Positions 1 through 9,856 of a DNA stretch of 64,000 nucleotides are shown in pieces. A program made the position numbers and the translations under genes. The DNA is taken from the NCBI GenBank assembly GCA_002104905.1, contig MCFE01000259.1, positions 1-64,000 of the forward strand. The letters are read 5' to 3'. The DNA is from Basidiobolus meristosporus CBS 931.73. Taxonomy: Eukaryota; Basidiobolomycota; Basidiobolomycetes; Basidiobolales; Basidiobolaceae. Under the pieces are notes generated by a model that was not told the origin of the DNA, made no database searches, and saw nothing but the letters and a program-made list of their open reading frames with translations. Position 1 is the first letter of the stretch. Every line of letters starts with the position of its first letter.

Positions 1-600
1 GCAGCTGCACAATGTCAACAACCTGTTCGAACGGCAGATCCTGGTGATTCTGAGCATCAAGAGACGTCTTTTGCACTCTTTCAAGAAGCTGGCGCATTGT
101 TGGGCTTCCTGTTAGGTCAATTCGTAGTGCTAGTGTGTTGACAAAGAATCCAATCAGGTGATTGCGGTTGGCCGAGGGTGATCCAATGATAATGTCATCC
201 TGTCCTGACATCCGCGACAGAACACAACTCCAAGCAGTGAGGATGGTCATGTACAATGTCACTCCAAGCTTTTGACACAGCTGTTTGAGTTCTCGTGTAA
301 GATGTGAATCCAGATGGACGGATACACTATCCCCTGCAAATGACTGCTGAGGCGGTCACGGTTGGTTCGTAGGTTGAGGAGGATATGAGCATTTGCCATG
401 ACTGTCTTCCAGTATGTTGTGTGAGTCTTAAGCTGATTTCCACTAAGCCACTGCTTCTGCTACGCAGCGTAGTCAGGATACTGAACAGTCACAGGAGGTA
501 GTGGATCATGGGCAACAATGAAAACATGATTGTTTTTGCCAATATGTACTGTTAGTGTAGTAATAACATTGAGGTATCTAATAAGGTTGATTGCGTCTCA
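1..600 (-). pseudogene. relic of an NRPS condensation domain
   Basis: Reading the minus strand gives the second half of a nonribosomal peptide synthetase condensation domain. Visible are a C4-like motif (QYPDYAA, then a stop, then QKQWLSG), the C5 motif [11 protein letters not shown] and the C6 motif [10 protein letters not shown], in the correct order and spacing. Condensation domains form the peptide bond between carrier-bound amino acids. The copy is dead: a TAG stands where the family has Trp in the C4 motif, a frameshift lies near 350-360, and the segment holding the catalytic HHxxxDG motif is missing, so that an IVAHD stretch runs straight into the PLPP-VTVQY region. The domain continues off the left edge. 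I see no other NRPS module here, so it may be the decayed edge of a secondary-metabolite gene or an isolated relic. Confidence 0.85.
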
Positions 601-810
601 AATGAACTGCTCCTTGAGTTATATACGTGCAACGCACTCTTGGGATGATTCATTCTACATTTTATGACTCACCAATATTTTGAAACTAATAAAGTTTGCA
701 ATATGCAATAAGTAGCATATCATCTTCATCACCGCTTCAACTTATTACTGTTAACTTTACTTTGATTTCAACTCCTACACCTACACCTACTCTATATCCA
801 AATATCTTTG
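601..810. other. AT-rich stretch before LINE 1, probably its 5' UTR in part
   Basis: No ORF and no recognisable gene. The repeated CCTACACCTACACC-type tract just before 790 may belong to the 5' UTR of the LINE that follows; its exact 5' boundary cannot be seen. Confidence 0.4.
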
Positions 811-1200
811 ATGAATATTCCTCCTGATAAGATCCCTAACCCACTGCCAACATCTCGACCCAGGGGATGGTACTGGCAAACAGAACCAAGCAAAACTGTC
901 CTATCTGTATTTGAATCCAACAAATCTAGGGCAATATGTCCTAAATGCTGCCTACATCTTGGATTTACAAAGGACTCCAATGGTAGTGGCAATGCTACCT
1001 ATGGATGTTTCAAGTGTAAAGGTTGCGCTACTAAGTTTAAGGCCAAGATCTTTTGGACAGAGTGCATGCATTTACCTGCAGACAAACTGCCTTTGAGTAT
1101 ACCTGATCCTACAATTACTCCACCTGCGCAGTCCAGTACACTCAGCAACCTCTCCTTATTCTTTGGAAAGGCTACCGAATGTAAGCATGTCATTGGATAA
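811..1200 (+). pseudogene. LINE 1 5' ORF with double CxxC motif
   Basis: The ORF encodes about 129 residues from the ATG at 811. It has an ICPKC pair and, some 20 residues later, a CFKCKGC group, followed by basic residues (KFKAK), which looks like a zinc ribbon for nucleic-acid binding. It lies 5' of the coiled-coil-like ORF in another frame. It is either a separate ORF or the N-terminal half of ORF1 cut off by a frameshift around 1200-1280; I favour the latter because the two lie only 80 bp apart. No match to a named protein is recognised. Confidence 0.55.
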
Positions 1201-1279
1201 TGAAGACCAAGGCTGCCCTACCTCACCTGTGCCCTCTCATAGCAGTATGGACACTACTGTCAATCTTCCGGTGTACTAA

Positions 1280-2197
1280 TCCTCACTGGAGCACTTGGAT
1301 GGTGCTGCTAGCCTGTCACCCTGCTCAACAACACAAACATGCTCATCTCTAAGACTCCAAGCCCTCAAGAAACGTAGAAGATCTTGCTCACCCCAGCAGA
1401 GATTGAGAAATGCCACTGGTTGCTCACCATTTGCCAGGGCCAAAATCAGATACCTGGAGAATGCTGTTAAGGCCATGAAGACTACAATGGCCCACTATGC
1501 ACAAAAGGTTGACAGACTCACCATGCTGATGGAAAACTTTCTCAGCACTCAAAGCAACTCAAGCAACACACAACCAAGCCAACCCAATAAAGCTCCAGTT
1601 GCAAATGCACCTGTGCAAGTACTAGCAGACCCTTCTTCAAGCAGTATAACATCTATTGCTTCCCCTTCAGCTGTTGTGCAACCCCAGCCCCTCTCAGCTA
1701 CTCCCCATTCCTCTTCAGTGTCCAGCCCAAAGCCTACCTTTGCTGAAATAGCAAAGAGACATGCAAAGACTGGTACAAAGGAGGAGGTAGACAGAATGAT
1801 TGCAGCTATGAGGAAGTGTGTTGGAGCTAAGCCTCCCTATACCAGTACTCAGGCTGAGGCAAACCACAAGGTGTGTAGAGTATACCTCCAAGGTATCAGG
1901 AACCAGCCAATTAGGGAAGTCAAGTCTTTGGTCTTTGACCTTAGATTTCAGTTGTCTAAGATTTGGAGTATTGACTTCATTGGCAAAAACACAGTGGAGT
2001 TCACATTATCAGCTACATATGTGCACTCTTTTGTGTCTAAAGTAAAGATATTCCCATTCTTGACTTTACATCCAAAGGTGAATCCTATCAAGCCCTTGGA
2101 CCAGAATGCTTCACCTAATGTTGCAGCACAAGTAAAGGCTGCATACACTAGGAGAATCAGTAAATTCCTACTGCCTCTCAAGGAACCCCCTGTATAA
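1280..2197 (+). pseudogene. LINE 1 ORF1-like protein
   Basis: Open frame with no convincing ATG at its start (frame opens after a TAA at about 1277). The first part is basic and probably helical (LKKRRRS, then a segment with hydrophobic heptad character around HYAQKVDRLTMLMENF). A Ser/Pro/Gln-rich linker and a basic C-terminal part follow. This fits the RNA-binding, multimerising ORF1 of LINEs. A short frame-shifted continuation runs from 2205 to 2387, just before the endonuclease ORF. Confidence 0.55.
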
Positions 2198-2377
2198 GTC
2201 CTACTTGGCTGACTTGGCCAAAGAATGTGGTATTGCCCTGGTATGTGAGGAGCCTGCAAGTAACATCTCTGCTACTAAATGTCCCCCAAACCCAGATGAG
2301 ATAGTCATAGAAGAGCCTATGCTAGGCATTAACACCACTTCTGCCTCAGCTAGTACCTCCAAGTGTGCTCCCCAGAA

Positions 2378-3574
2378 ATGCCAATGACTAATTGCTCTTC
2401 TATGAAAATTGGTTTCTGGAATTGCCAGGGTCTAAGTATTCACAAATGGACACAAGTATTGGACTTAATCAACAAGCCTTTTGATTTGTTATTTCTTGCT
2501 GAAACCTGGTTTGTAGACCAGGCTTTACATACATCTCACCCCTCATATCTCACTACTTCTAAAAGAACCTACCCTAAACCTAAGACAGGCCATGAGAAGG
2601 CTGGCCTCCTCTGCTTAATATCACCAAACTTGAGACCTTATGTGTCAAAGGTTGTCTCCACAGATCATACTCTCTCTATCACTTTGCTCTCTACCACTAT
2701 GATGGCTGTTTACTTTCCTCCAAGTATGACATGCACCACAGTGGCCTCATATCTGCCACTTCAGGCTCCAGCCCTGCTACTTGGTGACATCAACACTCAC
2801 TTTGGTAGCAACTTTGGCTTCTCAAGAATTGGTCCAAAATCCAGAATTGACCTTTTTGAGAGCTTTACCTTGAAGCTAGGACTTGATCATCTTGTCCCTA
2901 ACCCATCAGGAAACACACCAGACCATGCCTTTGTTAGGTATGACCACACTGCCCAATGGACCTGCTGCCATGATCTTGCCAAAAATCTCTCAGACCACCT
3001 CTTTATGATGGCTGAGCTCAGCTTCTTTGATGCCAAGCAACTCACTTTTCCAGTCCATCTTTCTGACTCTTCAAAGTTTTATCTATATGGAATAGATAAG
3101 CAAGTAACTCAGAGCCTCTTGAACTCTGCATATTCACAACATTCCACCTCTCTTCTCAGTGTGAAAGCACACCTTGCCTCTTTGTCCTCTGATATGCCTA
3201 TCAGAAGACTCTCTGCAGCTGTGGATGCTGCATTCACTATGTTCTACTCTCTTCTAATCTCAATATGTGAAACCTGCCTTGGGAGCTACTCTGTTCAGGC
3301 AGCTAAGTCCAGACCAAACAGAGGTGCTAGTAATGTGCTCAATCAGCTCAACAACACCTCTGCTGCCAGCAAAGCTTCATTACTTTTCAAGCAAGCTCTG
3401 AAGTTCTGTAATGTGGATACTGCCATAAGCTCAAGGGATCCAAGTGTCTCTGCTTTGGATGATGCCTCCCTTTATTTTCAAGAAGTCTTTGCTACCCCTG
3501 CTGTTGAACTCCTGCTGCATGGTCATGCACCTGGTTTTGGCACTCCCTTTACAGACTCAACAGCTGAGACTTGA
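2378..3574 (+). pseudogene. LINE 1 endonuclease part of ORF2
   Basis: The ATG at 2378 gives an exonuclease-endonuclease-phosphatase fold. Signature residues in order are FWNCQG, LAETW, LLGDINTHFG, a TPDHAFV segment and LSDHLF. These are the metal- and substrate-binding positions of apurinic-type LINE endonucleases, which nick target DNA to prime reverse transcription. The frame fails near 3560-3574, and the linker to the RT continues in another frame (3570-3809). Confidence 0.85.
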
Positions 3575-5380
3575 GTGGTTCTCCACAAAGACTCTTCACA
3601 AGATAATCAGAAAATATCCTGCTTCAAAATCTTCAGGAATGGACCCATTACATATCAGGATTATTAAGGTCCTGGCATGCAACTCAAGCTTTCTAGATGA
3701 TCTGAAGATTCTTCTTTCAGAAATTTCTCATTCTGGGATGTACTCCTACCCAGTGGAACATATCTCATATTCATCCAATTCCAAAGAAACTAGAGTCTTC
3801 TACAATTGATGGCTTTAGACCAGTGGCCTTAGACCTGCATGCTCAGAAGATTATTTGAAGCAAGCTTACTTAAATACATCCACTCTACAGATGTATCTAG
3901 ATTTCACCCTTCACAAGCAGGCTTCAGAAAAGGCTTTTCAACAGTAACCCATTCTGTTGTTTCCCATGATGGATTTTTCCTGGCTGAAGACTACAAGAGG
4001 CCTCACAGAGTCTTCATTGACCTAAAGCAAGCCTATGACAGAGTTATTGTACCAATACTCCTCAAAAAACTGGTAGTCTTGAAGGCCTCTGAGCAGCTCA
4101 TCAGACTGGTACACTCCTTATTCACCTCATGCTACTCCACAGTGAGTGTCAATCAGGTAGTGTCATCTCCCTTTCAAAGGCATAGGGGCCTCTTCCAAGG
4201 CTCTCTGCTCTCCCCATTCCTATTCAATGTTTACATTGATGACTTGGCTGAGTCCTTGAATCAGACTGACTCACTCTCCCATATTCCCTCTGCCCTGCTG
4301 TTTGCAGATGACATAATGCTCCTTCCAAAGGATAGAGAACATGCCAATCACATGCTGGAATGTCTTAGTGTTTGGTGCCACAACAATGGTATGCAGGTGA
4401 ATGTTGCAAAATCTGCTTATGTTGGTCCCTCAGCACAATGGAGTCTTTGCTTAGATGGAGTAGCACTTCCTGCTCCCAGTTATTACAACTATCTAGGCCT
4501 ACCTGTATGTAGCACTGGTGTTGATTGGCAACTTTATGTTGACAAATGTATATCAAAAGCTCTTGCACTACTGAGAACTTTGCAGGCAAAAGGTTCAAGA
4601 TGGCCCCCCCTTGTTAGACTGCAATTATTCAAATCCTTCCTAAGATCTTGCTGGGAGTACTCTGCCCCAATGATGCACTTCACTCTCAGCCCTGATATCT
4701 TGCACAGAATTGAACTAGTACAAAGGGAAAGCTTAGGCTGGGTAGTAAGTTCTTCTTTGTATCATACTAAACAGTACCATAGATTGATTCAAAGCTTGAC
4801 TGGCATTGAATCAGTATCCCAGAGATTTGAGACTTTAAGTATCAGGTTTGGCCAGCACTTTGCAAAGTCTAGCCCTGACAACCCATTGAGGGCTTTGGTA
4901 GATGCCATTGTAGGAAGAAGAATAGACACTACTCCAAACTCTTTAATCAAAAAAGGAGTACATTGCCCAGCTGGCTACAAACAATATGTACTAGCCAACA
5001 GCAGTGCACCTCCTGGTGGACAGATTCCCCTTTGGGTTGCAATGCATCAAAGGAGACTTCAGAATATATCACAAGTTACTACATCAAGGGATAGAATTAG
5101 GCTTATCAGAAAAGACAGTAGACACACACATAGTGGTGCTGATGTGTCATTGTACCTGAAGAGCACCTTCTATTCCCTCCAGGCTATAAGATGGAGGATG
5201 AATACCATATGTCTGGGCTCCAAGTGCCCAATCTGCAAGCAGCCCTTCTACTATACTCATGCTGAAAGATGCTTTGAATTCAAGGATACTGATGCACTCT
5301 TCCAGTTTCATACTCAGAGAGCTTTGGTCAGAAGACTAAATTGCATAATAGCTGCAATTAGACCTGAGCTTCTGCCTTGA
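3570..5380 (+). pseudogene. LINE 1 reverse transcriptase and C-terminal zinc finger
   Basis: RT continues in at least two frames: about 3570-3740 (PASKSSGMDPLHIRIIK), a short +1 stretch to about 3830 (GFRPVAL), then 3839-5380. The last part holds the RT core FIDLKQAYDRV, RGLFQGSLLSPFLF and the catalytic FADDI. The C-terminus has CPICKQPFYYTHAERC, a C-X2-C-X7-H-X3-C finger. The frameshifts make it inactive. It is followed by a ~190-bp 3' UTR with AATAAA. Confidence 0.85.
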
Positions 5381-5584
5381 AATATCTGTACCACTAACAC
5401 AAATGATTACCAGCTACTATGAGATTACCTTAGCCCTTTCATGTTCAAACCACTTTGACATAATTTTCACACTCTGAACACTCCCAGCTATCCCTCTTGC
5501 TTACACAGGCTTCACATCAGCTAGTATTGGCTCCTTTAGCATGTATCTTCCATTACAATACTCATTATCCCAATAAAGCACTAG

Positions 5585-5613
5585 AACCCTAACCCTAACC
5601 CTAACCCTACCCT
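5585..5613. repeat. interstitial telomere repeat (CCCTAA)4
   Basis: Four perfect AACCCT units and a partial fifth lie between the 3' end of LINE 1 and the truncated 5' end of LINE 2. In this orientation the tract reads like a left chromosome end. It is either a LINE insertion into telomeric DNA or a repeat tail made at insertion. Confidence 0.9.
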
Positions 5614-5661
5614 CCTCAGCTCTGTGTTCCTCTTTACTCCCCTTACTGTGCTGCTCTCCAG

Positions 5662-7464
5662 TTGCCAACTATCAGTCTGGTGCTCTGCTATCTGCCTCCA
5701 AGTCTTGCCCTTCAGGAAGTGCAAGTTATATGCCAGAAAGTTCAGCAATACCAGCAATCTATATCAACACCTGTTATCTTGCTTGGAGATCTCAACATTC
5801 CCCATCCTGAGAACAAGACTACTCTGACTGCAAGAATGAAGCCAAGGTCTACATTCCTACTGAACTTCCTGAGAGAAAGCCATCTGCTAGCACTAGGTGC
5901 TCAATCTGAGAAAAGATGTGTTGACTGGATCTGCCCTTCTGCTGCTGCCCTCTACTTTGTGAATGAAGTCAAGCAATTCTCTGCAGCTGAGCTAGGATCC
6001 TTGAGAGCCTCTGACCACCCAGCCTGGTCCCTTTCTATGCAACCAGTTGTGAAGAAGAAGCTGCCAAAACTTACTGTGCTCACCCACAAAGCTACCAAGA
6101 ATCAGAAGAAAGACTTTGGGAACTACTTGACGCTTGCCAGTTTGCTACTTTCTCTGCCAGATGATCTCAACTATGCCTGGCTCTTTGTGAAGCATCTGAT
6201 TCTGGTGTCTGCCTCCCTCTCACTGCCATGCAAGACTACTGCTGTTACCTCAAGAAAATGGGAATCCATTGTTTCAGCCCTGCAACAAAGCTACCTGAGT
6301 TTCCCTAACCCAAAAACAGAGAAACTCCTCCTGACAGCAATACACCACTCCAAGGCAATTCACCACACTCTGCATACTCAGCTCTGGGATCATATTATGA
6401 GTTCCTTGCCTCTGCAATCTTCCAACTCTATAACAAGAACAGTATCAAGACTCTACAGGGCAATGAGGCCCTCTTCCAGGAAGTTACCTTCAACAGAGCA
6501 GCTGGCTAACATCTTCTTCTCTACAAAGCAGTACTCAACTCCTGGCTTTCATCCTGACTTCAAGACTCTGCCCATTCCACTTGCACTTGATCAAAGGAGA
6601 ATCCATAATGTGCTCAAGAGGCTTCCCAACTCTACTGCTCCAGGTGTGGACACAATCTCTTATGAGCTTCTGAAGACTAGTACCAAGGCCATGTCTGCAC
6701 TTCTGCTTCCACTGTTTCAGCAATGCTCAGCCCAGCTTTCTACTCCTGAGGAATGGTCCTTTGCAAATGTTCTGCCACTGTACAAGGGTAAAGGAAAGCA
6801 CCTGGATCCTAGCTCCTACAGGCCAATATCTCTGCTGCCCACCTGCAGAAAGGTGTTTGAGCTTCTGCTTGCTCAGGAGCTCTACTCTGACTCCCTCAAG
6901 TTTCATCCTGCACAGTTTGGCTTTGTTCCTGGCCTCTCCTTGGAATATGCAGTCATACTTAGCCAAGATCACTCTCTCCAGTGCAAGTATCCCTCAGTTC
7001 TGTTTGATATTACTAAGGCCTTTGATTCAGTTGACAGAAATCTGCTTTGGTCCAAGTTGCAATGCTTCTCCAGTACCTCTCTCACCCTCCTTGTCAGGTC
7101 TCTGTTTCTGGATCCACAAGCAAGAATTCTGCACCCAAGTGAGCAATCAGCTGTGTTCTCAGTTCCTAATGGAGTGGTTCAAGGCTCTGTGCTTGGTCCT
7201 ATACTGTTTGCCATCTTCCTGAATGATTTCCCAAGACTCTCAGCTGACTGCCTGGTTACTCTCTTTGCTGATGACATCAGAATATCCTCCTCCAATGTGC
7301 AACAAGACTCCCAGACCATCCACCAGTATCTGCAGAAGAATAATCTCCAGCTTTCCATTGCAAAGACAGTACCTTTGGGCTCTCCCATCAACTGGAGAAC
7401 TCCACTCTACCTGCTCAGGTTTCTGCTACATATCTTGGCTTTCCTTTCCTTCCTACTGGACTAG
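5662..7464 (+). pseudogene. LINE 2 endonuclease C-terminus and reverse transcriptase
   Basis: The first codon in the open frame is not a real start, because the 5' end is truncated. Residues about 40-125 are the end of an apurinic-type endonuclease (LLGDLNIPHP, then a DWICPSA segment and SDHPAW). The RT follows: GKHLDPSSYRPISLLP, FDITKAFDSVD near residue 447, VQGSVLGPILF, and the catalytic FADDI near residue 535. The ORF breaks at about 7420 and continues in other frames to 7942 and then to 8178. It differs clearly in sequence from LINE 1. Confidence 0.85.
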
Positions 7465-8178
7465 ACTCTGGAGCACACCTGAAGAAGAGAATTATCCTGG
7501 CAAGACAGGCACTCCACAAGCTACTGGCTGTTACTCCTCCTACAACTTCAGCTCCAGCTGCCTCCTTCTACTCAAGCAGTTTGTCTTCCCTGTCCTGGAA
7601 TTTGGCTTACCACTTCTCTCTCTTACTTCTAGAGACTGCACTAAGCTTGACAAGTTTGCAGTATGGTGCATTACCTCCTTGGTGCCTCATTTGCCTGAAT
7701 GCCCCTACAGACATGCTATTCTTGGTGCTTTTGGGTTTATGCCCTACAAGATCAGACTTCTCTACCTTAGAACCAGATTATACCTCAGACTTCACAACTG
7801 CAACAACCCACTGATTAAGGCCTGGAAGAGAACACACCACACTACACCTGACTCCTGCTGGAGAACTATACTTGGAGATCCTGAAGTCAAGAAGTTTGCT
7901 CATATATTCTGCAGTCAGAAAAACCCAAGCTGGCCTACCTGAAGTACTTGACAGACCTTTGGCAGCAATATCTGCAGCAGCACACTCCCTTTATGATGAA
8001 TATCAATCCTTATCACATTCCCCTCATTAATGTTGTTCACAAGTCATTCTTACCTCTCTTGCTACCCCCCTTCCCACTGAACAGTGTGTTGAGCACTGAA
8101 GAACTATCATCACTTCTTATTAACTTACCTACAAATTCCCCTCAGCTACACACTCTTGTATCAAAGCTACAACAGTAG
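7465..8178 (+). pseudogene. LINE 2 ORF2 C-terminal region, frameshifted
   Basis: Continuation of the ORF2 C-terminal domain in shifted frames. One frame runs through the region following the RT (ALHKLLAV type helix), then the 7223-7942 frame carries an FPVLEFGLPLL segment, and 7948-8178 holds the last residues before the 3' UTR. No finger like that of LINE 1 is visible. Confidence 0.6.
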
Positions 8179-8202
8179 CGCTGGCTTCTTTGTTTCAACT
8201 GA

Positions 8203-8226
8203 AATAAAGATTTCACCTGTTGGTGA
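8203..8226 (+). terminator. 3' tail copy 1: AATAAA plus hairpin
   Basis: AATAAA at 8203-8208 is followed by a perfect 5-bp hairpin, TCACC / GGTGA with loop TGTT (8213-8226), and then a C-rich CCCTAACC sequence. Confidence 0.6.
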
Positions 8227-8333
8227 CTGTCTCCCCCCTAACCTCTCAGACCTGCTTACCAGGAAGATATCTCTCAGACCTAGCTTCTAGAATAACTTCA
8301 GATTAACTTGCTCTTAGATACTTGTCATAAGTA

Positions 8334-8356
8334 AATAAAGATTCACCACTAGGTGA
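8334..8356 (+). terminator. 3' tail copy 2: AATAAA plus hairpin
   Basis: AATAAA at 8334-8339, then the same stem TCACC / GGTGA with a different loop, ACTA (8343-8356), again followed by C-rich CCCTAAACC and CCCTAACC sequence. It looks like a second 3' end of the same LINE family. Confidence 0.55.
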
Positions 8357-8719
8357 CTTTCCTCCCTAAACCTTTCTCCCCCTAACCTAATTTACTCCAT
8401 TTGAAATGTAGTACCCTAACTGATTTTCCCTAACCAAACATAACAAATCCCAGTTACAGTTTATTTATCCCACCTCAGAATCTATTTTTAGCTATCACAC
8501 CTGATCTATTTTCAAATGGTCATTACATTATCAACTCTCTGCCAAGCCTTTCCAGGTGATTAGTCATCTGAGATCTATCCAACCACTGTGCAGTTGTCAA
8601 GACATCAGTTGATTGATGATGTAATTTTCATTTATCTTATGCACCTATGAACACCCAAATTGATTTCAATCAATCCAGTCCCTTGGTGCTTACTAATTCA
8701 ACTTGATCAGAAAAGTATA

Positions 8720-8749
8720 AATAAAGTTTACTGAACCTTTTGGTTTAGT
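8720..8749 (+). terminator. 3' tail copy 3: AATAAA plus longer hairpin
   Basis: AATAAA at 8720-8725, then an 8-bp stem (ACTGAACC / GGTTTAGT, one G-T pair) with a TTTT loop at 8730-8749. Same architecture as the two tails upstream but a different stem. Confidence 0.45.
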
Positions 8750-8753
8750 GTGT

Positions 8754-8797
8754 GTCTCAACAAAATTAAGATTCTGTCTCAGCAAAAATAAGAATCC
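8754..8797. repeat. imperfect 22-bp tandem duplication
   Basis: Two adjacent 22-bp units start GTCTCAACAAAATT and GTCTCAGCAAAAAT. They lie directly downstream of tail copy 3. Confidence 0.6.
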
Positions 8798-8799
8798 AA

Positions 8800-9856
8800 C
8801 AATTCCGTTCTAGTTTCTATCCAAGCCTAGTATATCTAGCATCCAAAGAACACCAAGCCTAGCCTGCCTAGCAAACAAATATCATTGTCTTTATAGCCAA
8901 CCCAGCTATATCCAAGACCAATATTAGATCAGAATCTTTCTGCTAATATTTCCGCCACTCTCTGACTAATTCTAAGATTCTGCACTTAATTGTCCCTTTG
9001 GTTCAGTTAAACTATTCAAGAGTTTTATTACACTTTCTCTTGGATACAACACCAGGATGTGTAGCTGAGAGGTAAGAGTTGTTGAAGTAAAGCTTTTACC
9101 TCATGGTAATTATCACCCCTGCTGAACCATATAAAAATATCTTGTTTAGGGAGATTATTGAATAGCATTGGCTTACTATATTCAAAGGGAGCAATATGCC
9201 AATTTCCTACTCAGTGCTTTAATAATGGTAGATTACATAAGCAAAGTGGTATTTGCTAAATCTTAATAGCTAGTAACATTGGTGAAATCTGTAGCTACAG
9301 TGGTGTAAAAACATTCTTGGAAATGTGTTATTCCTAGCATATGGTGCACCATATGTTGGGATTTTCTAAAAGATACCAGTTACTAGATTTTACCATGCTT
9401 TTGAATTGATCCACAGTTAGTAAGAAAATTCGCCATTGGTATGCAGTATGTTCGTCCAATATAAGAACTACACAGATGGTGATTGTTTGTGACACTCCTA
9501 GAATTAAATTTCTTGTTGATCTTAGGGAAAGTATTTATGTATTGTAGAAAATGGCTGGTGGTGATTAGCTCACTTGTGTTCGGGATGATTGAGATAGGAA
9601 AGCCCAATTTGTACTCTATAGGATCACGAATCAGAGGATACTTCAGCCCCATGACCCTACGGGGTACGTGACACCTTTCCAGAAGATTTCCTATTGCGAT
9701 TAAGGATTAGTATCCACTCTACCCCCTACAATTCTATCTGAAATTATCACATATATTACCTAAAGCAATCTCATCAGTGAGCTTTAGTCAGCGTATCGAA
9801 AATCAAGTTCGCGCTGTGCTTCTAACTTTCTATTATCGCAAGTAATATTTCGCATA
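8800..9856. other. AT-rich non-coding stretch
   Basis: No gene seen. It contains a perfect 18-bp palindrome (CATATGGTGCACCATATG, 9338-9355). The TGTTGGGATTTT next to it recalls a conserved segment of the copia LTRs found later in the window, so part may be eroded transposon. The last ~150 bp are the upstream region of the first STEAP-like gene. Confidence 0.5.

Larger units (their letters stand above)
790..5584 (+). mobile_element. LINE 1: near full-length but broken non-LTR retrotransposon
   Basis: A plus-strand LINE with cysteine-rich and coiled-coil-like 5' ORFs, an apurinic-type endonuclease, a reverse transcriptase, a C-terminal CCHC finger and a polyadenylation signal AATAAA at 5572-5577. 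The coding region is interrupted by several frameshifts: between the 811 and 1280 ORFs, near 3560, near 3740 and near 3830. It is therefore not autonomous. The 3' end runs, after about 7 bp, into four AACCCT telomere units. The 5' boundary is approximate. Overall order (cysteine-rich ORF, EN, RT, C-terminal zinc finger) is that of APE-type LINEs of fungi; I cannot assign a clade without a tree. Confidence 0.85.
5614..8232 (+). mobile_element. LINE 2: 5'-truncated non-LTR retrotransposon
   Basis: A second, different plus-strand LINE begins inside its endonuclease domain immediately after the telomere tract. It ends around a poly(A) signal plus hairpin at 8203-8226. 5' truncation is the usual result of incomplete target-primed reverse transcription. 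Its coding sequence has frameshifts near 7420 and 7560 and a stop at 7940. Confidence 0.8.
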
